DNA of 64,000 nucleotides, taken from the NCBI RefSeq assembly GCF_052118625.1, contig NZ_JBQKGW010000007.1, positions 79,051-143,050 on the forward strand, written 5' to 3'. Within the stretch, counting starts at the first letter, position 1, and every line of letters starts with the position of its first letter. This DNA comes from Porcincola sp945869225 (GTDB lineage: Bacteria; Bacillota; Clostridia; Lachnospirales; Lachnospiraceae). Positions 34,793 to 45,867 of the stretch are shown in pieces. The notes below the pieces were generated by a model. The model worked only from the letters and a program-made list of their open reading frames with translations, did not search any database and was not told the DNA's origin. Position numbers and translations under genes: made by a program.

Positions 34793-37225
34793 TTACATGA
34801 CAGCGTCTACCTCGTACTCTGTCACACCTTCGGTGATCGGAATCAGGTTGCCGCTGACCTCTTTTCCGTTGACTGTCAGCTTCCGTATGCCCTTCTCCAC
34901 ATGATCCGGATTGGAGATATGGATGCGGTACATGGCCCCGCGGAATCTGCGGCTGACTGTGTAAGGTCCGAAGTCCTTCGGGACGCAGGGATCAATCCGA
35001 AGCCCGTCGTAGTCCGGGAAGATGCCCAGAATATGCTGCGAAATATTGACGAATGTCCAGGCGGCTGTTCCTGTCAGCCAGCTGTTTTTTCCCTGACCAA
35101 AATACTTTGCGTCGCTGCCGGCGACCATCTGGGAGTAGACATAGGGCTCCGTGCAGTGGATCTCCGAGATGTCCTCGATGTAGGCCGGGCAGGTCTTTTT
35201 GTAGATATCGAAGGCTCTTGTCCCGTGTCCGAGGACGGTCTCCGCGATCGATACCCAGGGATTGTTGTGGCAGAAGATACCGCCATTTTCCTTGTATCCC
35301 GGCGGATAGGAGGAAATCTCTCCCAGGTTCAGGTAATAGTGTGAGTAGGAAGGAGCGAGGATCCGGATCCCGTATTTTGTGTCAAGGTGCTTCTCAACGG
35401 AAGCGAGTGCCTTTTCAGCCTTCCCTTCCTTCACGCCGATGCCAGCAAGGACACAGAAGCCCTGCGGCTCGATGAAGATTTTTCCTTCCTCACACTCGTG
35501 GGATCCGACCTTCTGTCCTTTTGCATCGTATGCACGCAGAAACCACTCGCCGTCCCAGCCTGCATCAAGGACAGCCTGCTGCATCCTCCGAACCTCGGCC
35601 ATGGCGGCTTCCGCCTTGTCCGGGAGACCTCTGTGCGTGCAGAGCAGCGCATAATCCTTTCCGTATCGGACAAACATGCCTCCGATGAAAACAGACTCTG
35701 CAATCGGACCTTCGCTGGGTCCCGTCGTCTGGAAGGATTCGCCCGGCGTGTCGGAGAAGCAGTTCAGGTTCAGGCAGTCGTTCCAGTCCGCACGGCCGAT
35801 CTGAGGAAGCCCGTGCGGTCCTTTGTGGGTGACCGTGTACTCGAATGAACGGGTCAGGTGTTCGAAGAGCGGGACGCATGTTGTTTCATCGTTGTTGAAC
35901 GGGACAGACTCGTCGAGGATCGAGAAGTCCCCCGTCTCGCGGATATAGGCTGCCGTGCCCGCGATGAGCCACAGCGGATCGTCGTTGAAGCCGGAACCGA
36001 TGTCTGCATTCCCGCGGCGGGTCAGCGGCTGGTACTGATGATAGGCCGATCCGTCCTCAAACTGCGTGGATGCGATGTCAATGATCCGCTGCCTGGCCTT
36101 TTCTGGAATCAGATGAACGAAGCCAAACAGATCCTGACAGGAGTCGCGGAAGCCCATGCCGCGTCCGATGCCGGATTCATAGTAGCTGGCCGACCGGGAC
36201 ATGTTGAATGTGACCATGCACTGGTACTGATTCCAGATGTTCACCATGCGGTTGACCTTTTCATCGCAGGATTCGACATGGTATCCTTCCAGAAGGTTCT
36301 TCCAGTATGCCTTCAGCTCCGCAAATGCTGCATCTGCGCCTTCCGTGGTCTGGTATTTTGCCAGAAGCCTGCGCGCAGGTGCCTTGTTGATGACATTCGG
36401 GGCCTCCCATTTCTGATCCCTTGGGTTTTCTGCATAGCCGAGAACAAAGAGGAAGGTCTTTGATTCACCCGGGGTGAGGGTTACATGGAGCTCATGTGCG
36501 GCGACCGGATACCAGCCGCTGGCGACAGAGCCGGTGCATCCGCCGTTTCGGATCGCATCCGGATTGGAGGCAGGGCTGTAGGTACCGATGAAGGCATCCC
36601 GGCTGGTGTCGAAACCATCCGGTTTTGCGTTGACGGAGAAAAATGCATAATGGTTTCTGCGTTCGCGATATTCCGTCTTATGATAGATGGTGGCACCGTC
36701 GATTTCAACTTCACCTGTGGAGAGGTTGCGCTGGAAGTTGGTCATGTCATCCAGAGCATTCCAGAGGCAGAACTCTACATAGGAGAAGACCTTGAACGAC
36801 TTCGGAGATTCAGACTCGTTCGTCAGTGTCAGACGGTTGAGCTCGCAGGTATCATGAAGCGGCACAAAGTTCAGAAGGTCAGCCTTCAGTCCGTTCTTCT
36901 TCGCAGTGAAACGTGAGTAGCCGATGCCATGTCTGCATTCGTAGAAATCGAGCGGCGTCTGAGTCGGCTGCCAGCCTGGATTCCACGTGACATCTCCGTC
37001 CTGAATGTAGTAATATTTTCCATTAGAGTCCAGCGGCACGCTGTTGTAGCGGTACCGTGTGATCCGGAGCATTTTCGCATCCTTGTAGAAGCTGTATCCG
37101 CCGCAGGTATTCGATACGATCGAGAAGAAGTCATTGCAGCCAAGATAGTTGATCCAGGGAAGCGGTGTCCGGGGAGTCGTGATGACATACTCGAGGGCCC
37201 TGTCATCAAAATAACCAAATTTCAT
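34793..37225 (-). CDS. Cellobiose phosphorylase (GH94)
   Basis: Cytosolic phosphorolytic enzyme of 810 residues, the length of clostridial cellobiose phosphorylases. It would cleave cellobiose with phosphate to glucose 1-phosphate and glucose. The start MKFGYFDDRALEYVITTP, the block RYRYNSVPLD, GMGFRDSCQDL and the catalytic ADWNDCLN block (D480 to D483, containing the acid) match this subgroup more than chitobiose or cellodextrin phosphorylases. GGAG precedes the start. It is divergent from a LacI regulator and carries a promoter with an operator just downstream. A dedicated transporter is not in the window. Confidence 0.92.
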   Translation of the reverse strand: MKFGYFDDRALEYVITTPRTPLPWINYLGCNDFFSIVSNTCGGYSFYKDAKMLRITRYRYNSVPLDSNGKYYYIQDGDVTWNPGWQPTQTPLDFYECRHGIGYSRFTAKKNGLKADLLNFVPLHDTCELNRLTLTNESESPKSFKVFSYVEFCLWNALDDMTNFQRNLSTGEVEIDGATIYHKTEYRERRNHYAFFSVNAKPDGFDTSRDAFIGTYSPASNPDAIRNGGCTGSVASGWYPVAAHELHVTLTPGESKTFLFVLGYAENPRDQKWEAPNVINKAPARRLLAKYQTTEGADAAFAELKAYWKNLLEGYHVESCDEKVNRMVNIWNQYQCMVTFNMSRSASYYESGIGRGMGFRDSCQDLFGFVHLIPEKARQRIIDIASTQFEDGSAYHQYQPLTRRGNADIGSGFNDDPLWLIAGTAAYIRETGDFSILDESVPFNNDETTCVPLFEHLTRSFEYTVTHKGPHGLPQIGRADWNDCLNLNCFSDTPGESFQTTGPSEGPIAESVFIGGMFVRYGKDYALLCTHRGLPDKAEAAMAEVRRMQQAVLDAGWDGEWFLRAYDAKGQKVGSHECEEGKIFIEPQGFCVLAGIGVKEGKAEKALASVEKHLDTKYGIRILAPSYSHYYLNLGEISSYPPGYKENGGIFCHNNPWVSIAETVLGHGTRAFDIYKKTCPAYIEDISEIHCTEPYVYSQMVAGSDAKYFGQGKNSWLTGTAAWTFVNISQHILGIFPDYDGLRIDPCVPKDFGPYTVSRRFRGAMYRIHISNPDHVEKGIRKLTVNGKEVSGNLIPITEGVTEYEVDAVM

Positions 37226-37262
37226 AGGAGTCTCCTTCTCACAAAAGATGAAAGGTCATTTA

Positions 37263-37275
37263 GGAAAACGATTAA
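37263..37275. promoter_or_regulatory. LacI-type operator 1 (GH94 side)
   Basis: GGAAAACGATTAA with a central CG, sharing GAAAACGATT with the second site at 37464. It lies about 10-22 bases downstream of the predicted GH94 transcript start, where repressor binding would block transcription. Probable ligand-controlled site for the adjacent LacI-type protein, or for a CcpA-like factor. Confidence 0.68.
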
Positions 37276-37291
37276 GTAACTTCTCAGGGCC

Positions 37292-37320
37292 AGTATATCG
37301 CAACGTATTCCTGAATACAA
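37292..37320 (-). promoter_or_regulatory. Promoter for the GH94 gene
   Basis: Minus strand: TTGTAT (37315-37320), 17-base spacer, TATACT (37292-37297). The 305-base gap between the two divergent genes also holds a palindrome TTTTCGCGAAAA (37411-37422) and a direct repeat AATCGAACGT / AATCGAATGT (37371 and 37389). Confidence 0.65.
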
Positions 37321-37426
37321 GAGAGAATGGCGACATAATTATGTTAAATATAGACAAAAATACAACATGAAATCGAACGTAATATACAAATCGAATGTTG
37401 ACGACATATATTTTCGCGAAAATGAG

Positions 37427-37455
37427 TTGTCCGAAAATGGCTAAATTCCTATAAT
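37427..37455 (+). promoter_or_regulatory. Promoter for the lacI-type gene
   Basis: TTGTCC (37427-37432), 17-base spacer, perfect TATAAT (37450-37455). The start should be near 37462, directly in front of operator 2. Confidence 0.72.
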
Positions 37456-37463
37456 ATTGTTAC

Positions 37464-37475
37464 GAAAACGATTTC
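37464..37475. promoter_or_regulatory. LacI-type operator 2 (autoregulatory side)
   Basis: GAAAACGATTTC, a near-palindrome around CG (arms GAAAA and ATTTC). It sits just after the predicted transcript start of the regulator gene, which suggests autorepression. Confidence 0.7.
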
Positions 37476-37530
37476 AAGACCTGCCTCAGGCAGCCGGTCA
37501 TTCAGCCGGGCATTAAAGGAGAAACGCATC

Positions 37531-38550
37531 ATGGTCTCAATGAAGGATATTGCCAAAAAATGCGGGGTGTCGGTCGCGACGGTCAGCAAGGCGCTGAATG
37601 GATACAGCGACATCGGGAAGGAAAAGCGAGAGGAGATCAAGCGGTGCGCCGAGGAGATGGGATATTTCCCCAATTCCTCCGCGCGTGCGCTGAAGACAAA
37701 CCGGACCTGGAATCTGGGAATCCTGATCACGGATAATCTCCATTCCGGGCTGACACACAGCTACTTTGCGGCGATCCTTGACGCAATCAAAGTGACAGCG
37801 GAGCGGCGCGGCTATGACATCACCTTTACCTCCATGTCACCGGTCGGCGGCAGAAAGATGAGCTACTATGAGCACTGCCGCTACAGAGGACTGGATGGGG
37901 TGGTCATTGCGAACATTGACTTTACATCCCCCGATATCATTGAACTTGTCAAGTCTCCGCTTCCGATTGTCACGATCGACTATGTCTACGACGGCAGGAC
38001 GGCCATTGTCTCTAACAATCAGAAGGGCATGCATGACCTGACGGAATACGTCTGCTCGATGGGACACAGGGAGATCGCCTACATCCACGGGGATGACAAT
38101 ACGGTCACGAAGGAACGGCTTGCAAGTTTTTACCGGACCGCAGAGGCGTACGGTGTGACGGTCCCTGACAAATGGGTGCTGTCTTCAAGATACCGGGATG
38201 TCGGGATGACGGAACGGCGGACGAGGGAGCTGCTCAGTCAGGACAGTCTGCCGACCTGCATCTTTTTTCCGGACGACTTTTCGGCGGTCGGAGGGATGAA
38301 TGCGATCCGCTCTGCAGGGCTTCGCATCCCGGAGGATATTTCCGTGTGCGGGTATGACGGAATCCCGATTGCCTTCGCCATGTATCCGAGGCTGACAACG
38401 CTCAGGCAGGATACGGCGATGGTCGGTAAAATCGCCGCTGAGAAACTCATTTCCCTGATAGAGAACCCGAAAATTGCCCTGATTGAGAAGATATCGGTCG
38501 ACGGCGAGCTGGTGAAAGGCGACACTGTCCGGCGGCTGCAGCCGTCTTGA
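37531..38550 (+). CDS. LacI family transcriptional regulator
   Basis: A 339-residue repressor of the LacI/GalR type. The N-terminal helix-turn-helix MKDIAKKCGVSVATVSKALNG and the hinge helix NSSARALKTNRT precede a periplasmic-binding-protein-like effector domain (GILITDN, ICIFFPDDFSAVGGM-type, VCGYDGIPIA). It is divergent from the cellobiose phosphorylase, with a matching operator on each side, so it most likely controls that gene and itself. The inducer is probably a beta-glucoside (inference). Confidence 0.92.
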   Translation: MVSMKDIAKKCGVSVATVSKALNGYSDIGKEKREEIKRCAEEMGYFPNSSARALKTNRTWNLGILITDNLHSGLTHSYFAAILDAIKVTAERRGYDITFTSMSPVGGRKMSYYEHCRYRGLDGVVIANIDFTSPDIIELVKSPLPIVTIDYVYDGRTAIVSNNQKGMHDLTEYVCSMGHREIAYIHGDDNTVTKERLASFYRTAEAYGVTVPDKWVLSSRYRDVGMTERRTRELLSQDSLPTCIFFPDDFSAVGGMNAIRSAGLRIPEDISVCGYDGIPIAFAMYPRLTTLRQDTAMVGKIAAEKLISLIENPKIALIEKISVDGELVKGDTVRRLQPS

Positions 38551-38558
38551 ATGTAGAT

Positions 38559-39818
38559 ATGAATTCTGATAAAATAACTGAAACTGCATACCTGCAGCGG
38601 ATTGTTCCGGCGCTGATGGAGTGGTACCCGAATCATAGGAGGGATCTTCCGTGGCGGCTGCATCCGCTGCCTTATTATGTCTGGATTTCGGAGGTCATGC
38701 TTCAGCAGACGCGGGTGGAGACCGTTATTCCGTACTACCAGCGGTTTCTGAAAGAACTTCCAACGGTCGGAGCGCTTGCCGGCTGCCCGCCGGAGAAACT
38801 CATGAAGCTCTGGGAGGGAATCGGGTACTACAGCCGGGCGAGAAATCTCCAGAGGGCCGCAGACATGGTGATGGAGGTGTACGGCGGCCATATTCCGGAG
38901 GCAAGGGAAGAGCTTTTAAAACTCCCCGGAATCGGCAGCTACACGGCCTCTGCCATTTCATCCATCGCATACGGCAGATGCGAGGCTGCCGTGGATGGCA
39001 ATGTGCTCAGGGTTTCCACGAGGCTTCTGGAGGATTCCGCCTGCATCGATGAACCGAAGGTGAAGAAGCGGTGGGAGAAAATCTGGACAGCGGTTATGCG
39101 GCAGTATCAGGAGAGCCATCCGGAGGAGAAATCGTTTCCGGGGACCTTCAATCAGGCAATGATGGAGATTGGCGCAACAGTCTGCGTGCCGGGCGGCACA
39201 CCCGCCTGCAGCCGGTGCCCGCTCTCGGCGTTCTGCCTTGCACACCTTCATGCAAAAGAGCTGCTTTATCCGGTCCGCAAGACAAAACAGCCGCGCAGGG
39301 TGGAAAAACGGACGGTGCTTCTGATCACGGACGGCGGACGGATTGTCATCCGGAAGAGAAGCGGGAAGGGCTTGCTGGCTGGAATGTGGGAGCTGCCGAA
39401 TGCGGAAGGCACGCTCACGCAGAAGGAAGCACTGTCGTATGCGGAGAGACTGGGTTTGTCTCCTCTTCGGATCAGACCGCTTCCGCCTGCACGCCATATC
39501 TTTACACACATTGAGTGGGATATGACAGGCTGGCAGGTGCTGGCCGAGACGCTCGAAGACCTGAAGACGGACGGGACGAAGCCCGCCGGACGTGAACCTG
39601 AAGCGGCGAAGAATGCTGCAGAAAGGACGGTTTCGGATGCTTCAGGCGCATGGGCACTGGTCACTGTGCAGCAGGCCGAGAGACAGTATGCCATACCGGC
39701 GGCTTTTTCCGCATATCTGAAGGTTGCGGGAATCAGGCCAAAGGCAATGCTCCAGAAGGAGCGGAAAGAATCTGCGGTTCGGAAAGCCGGGTATGAAGGC
39801 TGTTCCGGAAGCAGATGA
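38559..39818 (+). CDS. mutY: A/G-specific adenine glycosylase
   Basis: Removes adenine mispaired with 8-oxoguanine or guanine. The start is placed at ATG 38559; a TTG at 38547 overlaps the lacI stop and is also possible. The HhH motif LPGIGSYTASAI and the catalytic aspartate in AVDGNVLRV are present. An iron-sulphur cluster motif follows at C209, C217, C220 and C226 (C-x7-C-x2-C-x5-C). The C-terminal NUDIX-like domain (GKGLLAGMWELPN) recognises 8-oxoguanine. It is enlarged by a charged insertion at about residues 330-360. Confidence 0.94.
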   Translation: MNSDKITETAYLQRIVPALMEWYPNHRRDLPWRLHPLPYYVWISEVMLQQTRVETVIPYYQRFLKELPTVGALAGCPPEKLMKLWEGIGYYSRARNLQRAADMVMEVYGGHIPEAREELLKLPGIGSYTASAISSIAYGRCEAAVDGNVLRVSTRLLEDSACIDEPKVKKRWEKIWTAVMRQYQESHPEEKSFPGTFNQAMMEIGATVCVPGGTPACSRCPLSAFCLAHLHAKELLYPVRKTKQPRRVEKRTVLLITDGGRIVIRKRSGKGLLAGMWELPNAEGTLTQKEALSYAERLGLSPLRIRPLPPARHIFTHIEWDMTGWQVLAETLEDLKTDGTKPAGREPEAAKNAAERTVSDASGAWALVTVQQAERQYAIPAAFSAYLKVAGIRPKAMLQKERKESAVRKAGYEGCSGSR

Positions 39819-39836
39819 CCGAGGAATAATAAAAAT

Positions 39837-40871
39837 ATGGGAAAGATCTTGACGGTGGCAATTCCTTGCTACAATTCGGCGGAGTACATGGAGAAGTGTA
39901 TCCGGTCGCTTCTGCCGGGCAAGGATGATATTGAGATCCTGGTGATTGATGATGGATCGACGAAAGACAATACACTGGAGATCGCGCAGCGGTATGAGGC
40001 GCAGTATCCCGGAATTGTGAGGGCCATTCACCAGGAAAACAAGGGACATGGCGGGGCTGTCAATACCGGTATCGAGAATGCATCGGGAACCTATTTCCGT
40101 GTGGTCGACTCGGATGACTGGGTGGATTCCAGGGTGCTTCTGAAGGTGATCGCGCGGCTGAAGACGCTTGAGAAGAAAGGCACGCCGGTTGATATGATGC
40201 TGACGAACTTTGTTTATGACAAGGTGGGGGCGGGCATCTTCGGGAAGCATGTCATGAATTTCCATCATGCATTTCCGGCGAACCGGATCATCAGCTGGGA
40301 TGACATGGGACATATGAGGCAGACCCAGTATATCCTGATGCACAACATTACCTACCGGCATGATATTCTGGTAAAGTCGGGGCTCAGGCTGCCGCTTCAC
40401 ACCTTCTATGTGGATAATATCTACGCGTACCAGCCGCTGCCGTACTGCGAGAAGTTCTACTATATGGATCTGAACCTTTACCATTACTTTATCGGGCGGG
40501 AGGATCAGTCCGTCAATGAGAAGGTCATGCTGAGCCGGATCGATCAGCAGCTGCGTGTCAACAAGCTGATGATCGACATCTTCACAAGGCAGAATTTTTC
40601 AGGACTGGACAAGAATGTCCGCAAGTACATGATGATCTACCTGAACAAGATCATGACGGTCTCTTCTGTTTTTCTTCTGGTCGGCGGCACAAGTGAGGAT
40701 CTGAAGAAGAAGGGCGAACTCTGGGCGTATCTGAAGCACGCAGACTACAAGCTGTACTACAGGCTGCGGATGTCCTTCCTTGGGGTGTGCATGAATCTGC
40801 CGACACAGCTTGGACGCAAGACAACAGTCCGGGGCTACAAGATTGCGAGGAAGCTGTTCAGCCTGAACTGA
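39837..40871 (+). CDS. Family 2 glycosyltransferase
   Basis: A 344-residue GT-A fold glycosyltransferase. The N-terminal catalytic domain begins LTVAIPCYNSAEYMEKCI and has the nucleotide-binding VIDDGS and DSDD motifs. The C-terminal 100 residues are basic and may contact the membrane; there is no clear transmembrane helix. It follows mutY after 18 bases. Related proteins add sugars to cell envelope polymers; donor and acceptor are not indicated. Confidence 0.9.
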   Translation: MGKILTVAIPCYNSAEYMEKCIRSLLPGKDDIEILVIDDGSTKDNTLEIAQRYEAQYPGIVRAIHQENKGHGGAVNTGIENASGTYFRVVDSDDWVDSRVLLKVIARLKTLEKKGTPVDMMLTNFVYDKVGAGIFGKHVMNFHHAFPANRIISWDDMGHMRQTQYILMHNITYRHDILVKSGLRLPLHTFYVDNIYAYQPLPYCEKFYYMDLNLYHYFIGREDQSVNEKVMLSRIDQQLRVNKLMIDIFTRQNFSGLDKNVRKYMMIYLNKIMTVSSVFLLVGGTSEDLKKKGELWAYLKHADYKLYYRLRMSFLGVCMNLPTQLGRKTTVRGYKIARKLFSLN

Positions 40872-40970
40872 CAGACAACAGGAGGCTATCTGACCCGGAG
40901 ACGGAAGCAGCCTGTATCCGGAGAAGCGGATGGATGAGACGGCGAATGGCGCCGGGGTATGGAGGAGAAG

Positions 40971-42662
<1,692 letters not shown>

Positions 42663-42667
42663 TCGTC

Positions 42668-42698
42668 AGACCCGGAACAGCTGATGTCCCGGGTCTTT
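42668..42698 (+). terminator. Weak terminator after glnS
   Basis: Stem AGACCCGG (42668-42675) with complement at 42689-42696 and a short T-run of three. The hairpin is fair; termination may be partial. Confidence 0.5.
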
Positions 42699-42741
42699 GC
42701 GTATCAGACAGGGGAAACAGGAGGCACAGAGAGCATTCAGG

Positions 42742-43398
42742 ATGTATCTTGACGGGATTACTTCGTTTATCTTTCAGGAGGATCAGCCTGAGAAGGCAGA
42801 CATCATCTTTGTACCGGGCGGGAATTACCCGGAGGCAGCGGAGCGGGCCGCTCAGCTTTACAGGAAAGGCTACGCGCCGCTCATCTGTCCAAGCGGGAAA
42901 TACAGCAGGCTGAAGGGACACTTTGAGCCGCCGCTGTCGTCCGGAAGCCGCGCGGAAGAGACAGGCGGTGCGCCGGATTGTCAGACTGAGTGGGAGTTTC
43001 TCAGGTCGATTCTCATCCGGGAAGGGGTTCCAGGAGAAGCAATTCTGAAAGAAAGCCAGGCCACCTTTACGTGGGAGAATGCCATTTTCTCGAGAAGGGT
43101 GTGCGAAGATCTCCATATCAGGGTGCGAAAGGCGATCCTGTGCTGCCAGAACTGGCATGCCAGACGCTGCCTGATGTACTATGGACAGCAGTTTCCGGAG
43201 ACGCAGTTCTTTGTGTGCCCGGTGTCAACGAGGGGAATAACCAGGGACAACTGGTACCTCGATCCTGAAAAGGCGGATGTGGTGCTTTCAGAGGTGGAGC
43301 GCTGCGGGGCACAGTTTCACGAGATTGTCCGGCATTACCGGGAGGGAAAGTCCTACTGCCGTCCGGACGACTGGAAGAGTCCTTTTGGGCGCGAATGA
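42742..43398 (+). CDS. YdcF/SanA-like DUF218 protein
   Basis: A 218-residue protein from ATG 42742; an in-frame TTG at 42697 is also possible. The core strand VPGGNYPEAAERAAQLYRKGYAPLI and the later KAILCCQNWHARRCLMYYG fit the DUF218 fold found in YdcF and SanA. There is no N-terminal membrane helix, unlike SanA, so it should be cytosolic. No reaction is established; a role in nucleotide or envelope metabolism is only suggested for relatives. Confidence 0.78.
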   Translation: MYLDGITSFIFQEDQPEKADIIFVPGGNYPEAAERAAQLYRKGYAPLICPSGKYSRLKGHFEPPLSSGSRAEETGGAPDCQTEWEFLRSILIREGVPGEAILKESQATFTWENAIFSRRVCEDLHIRVRKAILCCQNWHARRCLMYYGQQFPETQFFVCPVSTRGITRDNWYLDPEKADVVLSEVERCGAQFHEIVRHYREGKSYCRPDDWKSPFGRE

Positions 43399-43480
43399 TG
43401 TCAGAGGCAAAAGATGAGGGTGTTACATCCGGAAATTCTGGCTGAACGCAGATGATGCGGTGCGGAAGGAGAAAGACAGC

Positions 43481-44305
43481 ATGGGAAAACTGATTGCGAC
43501 AGACCTTGACGGGACCCTGCTCCCGGAGGGAACATTCCATCTCAATCCGGAATACTACGAGGTGATCCGGAGACTCCACGATGAAGGGCATGTGTTCGTG
43601 GCTGCCAGCGGCCGTCACTACTCGAGCATGAGAAAACTCCTGGAACCAGTCTGGGAGGATGTGATCTTTCTTTGCGGAAACGGGACCTATGTCGCCTGCA
43701 GAGGCGTCTCGATGGCTGTGCGGCCGCTTCCCGACAGGCTGTATGAGGAAATCATTCCGGAAATGAAGAAAAACGGGATTTTCACCTGTGCCGATACGCC
43801 GGATGCAATGTGGACGGACAGTGACAGCGAGATGTTTCAGAGGAGGCTCAGCGGAGGATACCGGGTCAACCTGAAGCGGATTGACGATCTGCGTCAGCTT
43901 CGCGATGTGAACGCAAAGCCCTCTGCGGACGGACTGCATGACCGCGGCGTCCTGAAGTGCGCTATGTACACCGAGAAGGATGCGGCACCGATGGCGGAAC
44001 GTTTCAAACAGCGCTTCGGCAGTCAGGCGCATATCATGACAGCCGGAGAACGGTGGGTGGACTGCGTTCCTCTGGGCGTGGATAAGGGGACGGCTTTGTC
44101 TCAGATCCAGCAGCAGCTTGGCTTCAGCCAGGAGGATACAGTGGCATTTGGGGACAATGGCAACGATGTCGGGATGCTGAACTGCGCAGGGGAGAGCTAC
44201 TGTGTGGAGGGCGGCCGCGAAGAGGTCAAGAAGGCTGCAAAGCACGTGATTGGAAGGATGGAGGACGATGCGGTCCTGGATGTGCTGAAGCGCTTCCTCG
44301 CCTGA
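43481..44305 (+). CDS. Cof-type HAD hydrolase
   Basis: A 274-residue phosphatase of the haloacid dehalogenase superfamily, Cof subgroup. The ATG at 43481 follows AAGGAGA by 8 bases. Motif 1 is DLDGTLL (residues 8-14), motif 2 is in VAASGRHYSSM, and motif 3 and 4 are around LGVDKGTAL and FGDNGNDVGML. A C2-type cap lies between. Substrates of this group are usually sugar phosphates or nucleotides and cannot be read from the sequence. Confidence 0.9.
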   Translation: MGKLIATDLDGTLLPEGTFHLNPEYYEVIRRLHDEGHVFVAASGRHYSSMRKLLEPVWEDVIFLCGNGTYVACRGVSMAVRPLPDRLYEEIIPEMKKNGIFTCADTPDAMWTDSDSEMFQRRLSGGYRVNLKRIDDLRQLRDVNAKPSADGLHDRGVLKCAMYTEKDAAPMAERFKQRFGSQAHIMTAGERWVDCVPLGVDKGTALSQIQQQLGFSQEDTVAFGDNGNDVGMLNCAGESYCVEGGREEVKKAAKHVIGRMEDDAVLDVLKRFLA

Positions 44306-44355
44306 GAGGCGCAGCAGTCAGGCAGAGATGTGTTTTTCAGATAGGAGGAACCAGA

Positions 44356-44745
44356 ATGGAGAGCCCTGTGCTTCTGATTTACCACATGCAGCAGCCGAGG
44401 CAGGCGGCACTGAAGGCAGTCTGCGCGGCCATGAAGATCCGGCCTGTCACCGTCGGTGATGGAGACGGAAGGGTGCCGGTCGGCCTTCTGACCCGCTCGG
44501 AGAATCCGGTCCGCGTCATCCGGGAGGCTGAAAGACGCGGTTTCCATGAAGGGATGATCGACGAAGAAATGATCATTATGGCAGGATTTGACGATGCTCT
44601 GCTGACTTCATTTCTGAGCACGCTGAGAGAGCAGGGGCTGGTGATTGCCCTGAAAGCGATCGAGACGGATGAAAACAGGTACTGGAACGGAGAGATGCTG
44701 CAGGAGGAGCTGAAGAAGGAGCGGGCGTCCTTTCGGAAAAGATAA
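44356..44745 (+). CDS. DUF3783 family protein
   Basis: A 129-residue protein without membrane segments. The stretch EEMIIMAGFDDALLTSFLSTLREQG with a later LKAIETDENRYWNGEMLQEELKKE matches DUF3783, found almost only in Clostridia. Function unknown. GGAGGA lies 9 bases before the ATG. It lies between the HAD hydrolase and the nucleotidyltransferase and is probably in the same transcript. Confidence 0.82.
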   Translation: MESPVLLIYHMQQPRQAALKAVCAAMKIRPVTVGDGDGRVPVGLLTRSENPVRVIREAERRGFHEGMIDEEMIIMAGFDDALLTSFLSTLREQGLVIALKAIETDENRYWNGEMLQEELKKERASFRKR

Positions 44746-44779
44746 GGTGTAGTGTTCTGAAACGATTCGGAGGTGAAGT

Positions 44780-45727
44780 GTGGAAACGAGCAGCAGAAAA
44801 ACATCCCTGGTCATCATGGCTGCAGGACTTGGCAGCAGATTTGGAAAAGGCATCAAGCAGCTGACATCCTTTGGCCCGTCAGGAGAGATCATCATGGACT
44901 ATTCCATCTATGATGCGCTTCAAGCGGGATTTGACAAGGTCGTCTTCATTCTGCGCAGAGATCTGGCGGACGAGTTCCGGGAGATTATCGGCAGACGAAT
45001 TGAAAAGCAGGTGGAGGTTGCCTATGCCTATCAGGACATGGGAGACCTTCCGGAGGGATTTTGCGTTCCGGTGGGACGCGTCAAGCCCTGGGGGACCGGT
45101 CAGGCAGTTCTGGCGGCGAGAGATGTCATTGACGAGCCGTTCTGCGTCATCAACGCAGACGATTACTATGGCAGGACCTCCTTCAGGAAGATTCATGAAT
45201 ACCTGACAGCCACACCGTTCCGGACAGGGATTCACCAGCCATACCGCATCAGCATGGCGGGCTTTGTTCTGAACAATACACTATCTGAGCACGGCGGTGT
45301 GACCAGGGGGCTCTGCGAGGTCGATGAGGCAGGCCGGCTTGAACAGATCGTCGAGACAAAGAACATCATCCGTCACGCGGGAGGTGCAGCTGTCCTGTAC
45401 CAGGACGGAACGATGAAGGTGCTGAACCCGGATATGCCCGTTTCCATGAACATGTGGGGCTTCCAGCCGGATTTCATCGGCGAGCTGAAGGCAGCTTTCC
45501 CGGTCTTTTTGAGAGAACACGCCGGGACGAAGGATGAGCAGACAGCGGAGTTTCTGCTTCCAACCATCGTCGGAGGGCTTCTCCGGCAGCAGAAGGCGCT
45601 GATCGACGTTCTGCCGATATCAGATCGCTGGTTCGGCGTTACCTACCAGGAGGATGTCCCGGTTGTGAAGGAGAGTTTCCGAAAGCTGATCGCGGAAGGC
45701 CTGTATCCGGAAAAACTCTGGGGCTGA
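44780..45727 (+). CDS. Sugar-phosphate nucleotidyltransferase-like protein
   Basis: A 315-residue protein with a GT-A/Rossmann nucleotidyltransferase fold. The start LVIMAAGLGSRFG is the nucleotide-binding loop and the INADDYYG block holds the metal-binding aspartates. The GTG start at 44780 follows GGAGGTG. The C-terminal half is not a recognised left-handed helix, so the product differs from GlmU and from GlgC. The sugar nucleotide made is not clear. Confidence 0.85.
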   Translation: METSSRKTSLVIMAAGLGSRFGKGIKQLTSFGPSGEIIMDYSIYDALQAGFDKVVFILRRDLADEFREIIGRRIEKQVEVAYAYQDMGDLPEGFCVPVGRVKPWGTGQAVLAARDVIDEPFCVINADDYYGRTSFRKIHEYLTATPFRTGIHQPYRISMAGFVLNNTLSEHGGVTRGLCEVDEAGRLEQIVETKNIIRHAGGAAVLYQDGTMKVLNPDMPVSMNMWGFQPDFIGELKAAFPVFLREHAGTKDEQTAEFLLPTIVGGLLRQQKALIDVLPISDRWFGVTYQEDVPVVKESFRKLIAEGLYPEKLWG

Positions 45728-45740
45728 CGAGAAGAAAGTA

Positions 45741-45784
45741 AAGAGGCAGATGAAGAATGACTGCTCATTTTTCATCTGCCTCTT
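45741..45784. terminator. Hairpin ending the nucleotidyltransferase and tRNA transcripts
   Basis: Perfect 14-base inverted repeat AAGAGGCAGATGAA (45741-45754), complement at 45771-45784. On the minus strand it is followed by a T-rich stretch and could end the tRNA transcript; on the plus strand the T-run is weak. Confidence 0.6.
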
Positions 45785-45867
45785 ATTCATTGAAGTGTGT
45801 TTTTGCTCTGAACTTCATCCCAATACATCGCTATTCAGCGGCAGTAGTTCGGATTCGTACAACCTAG

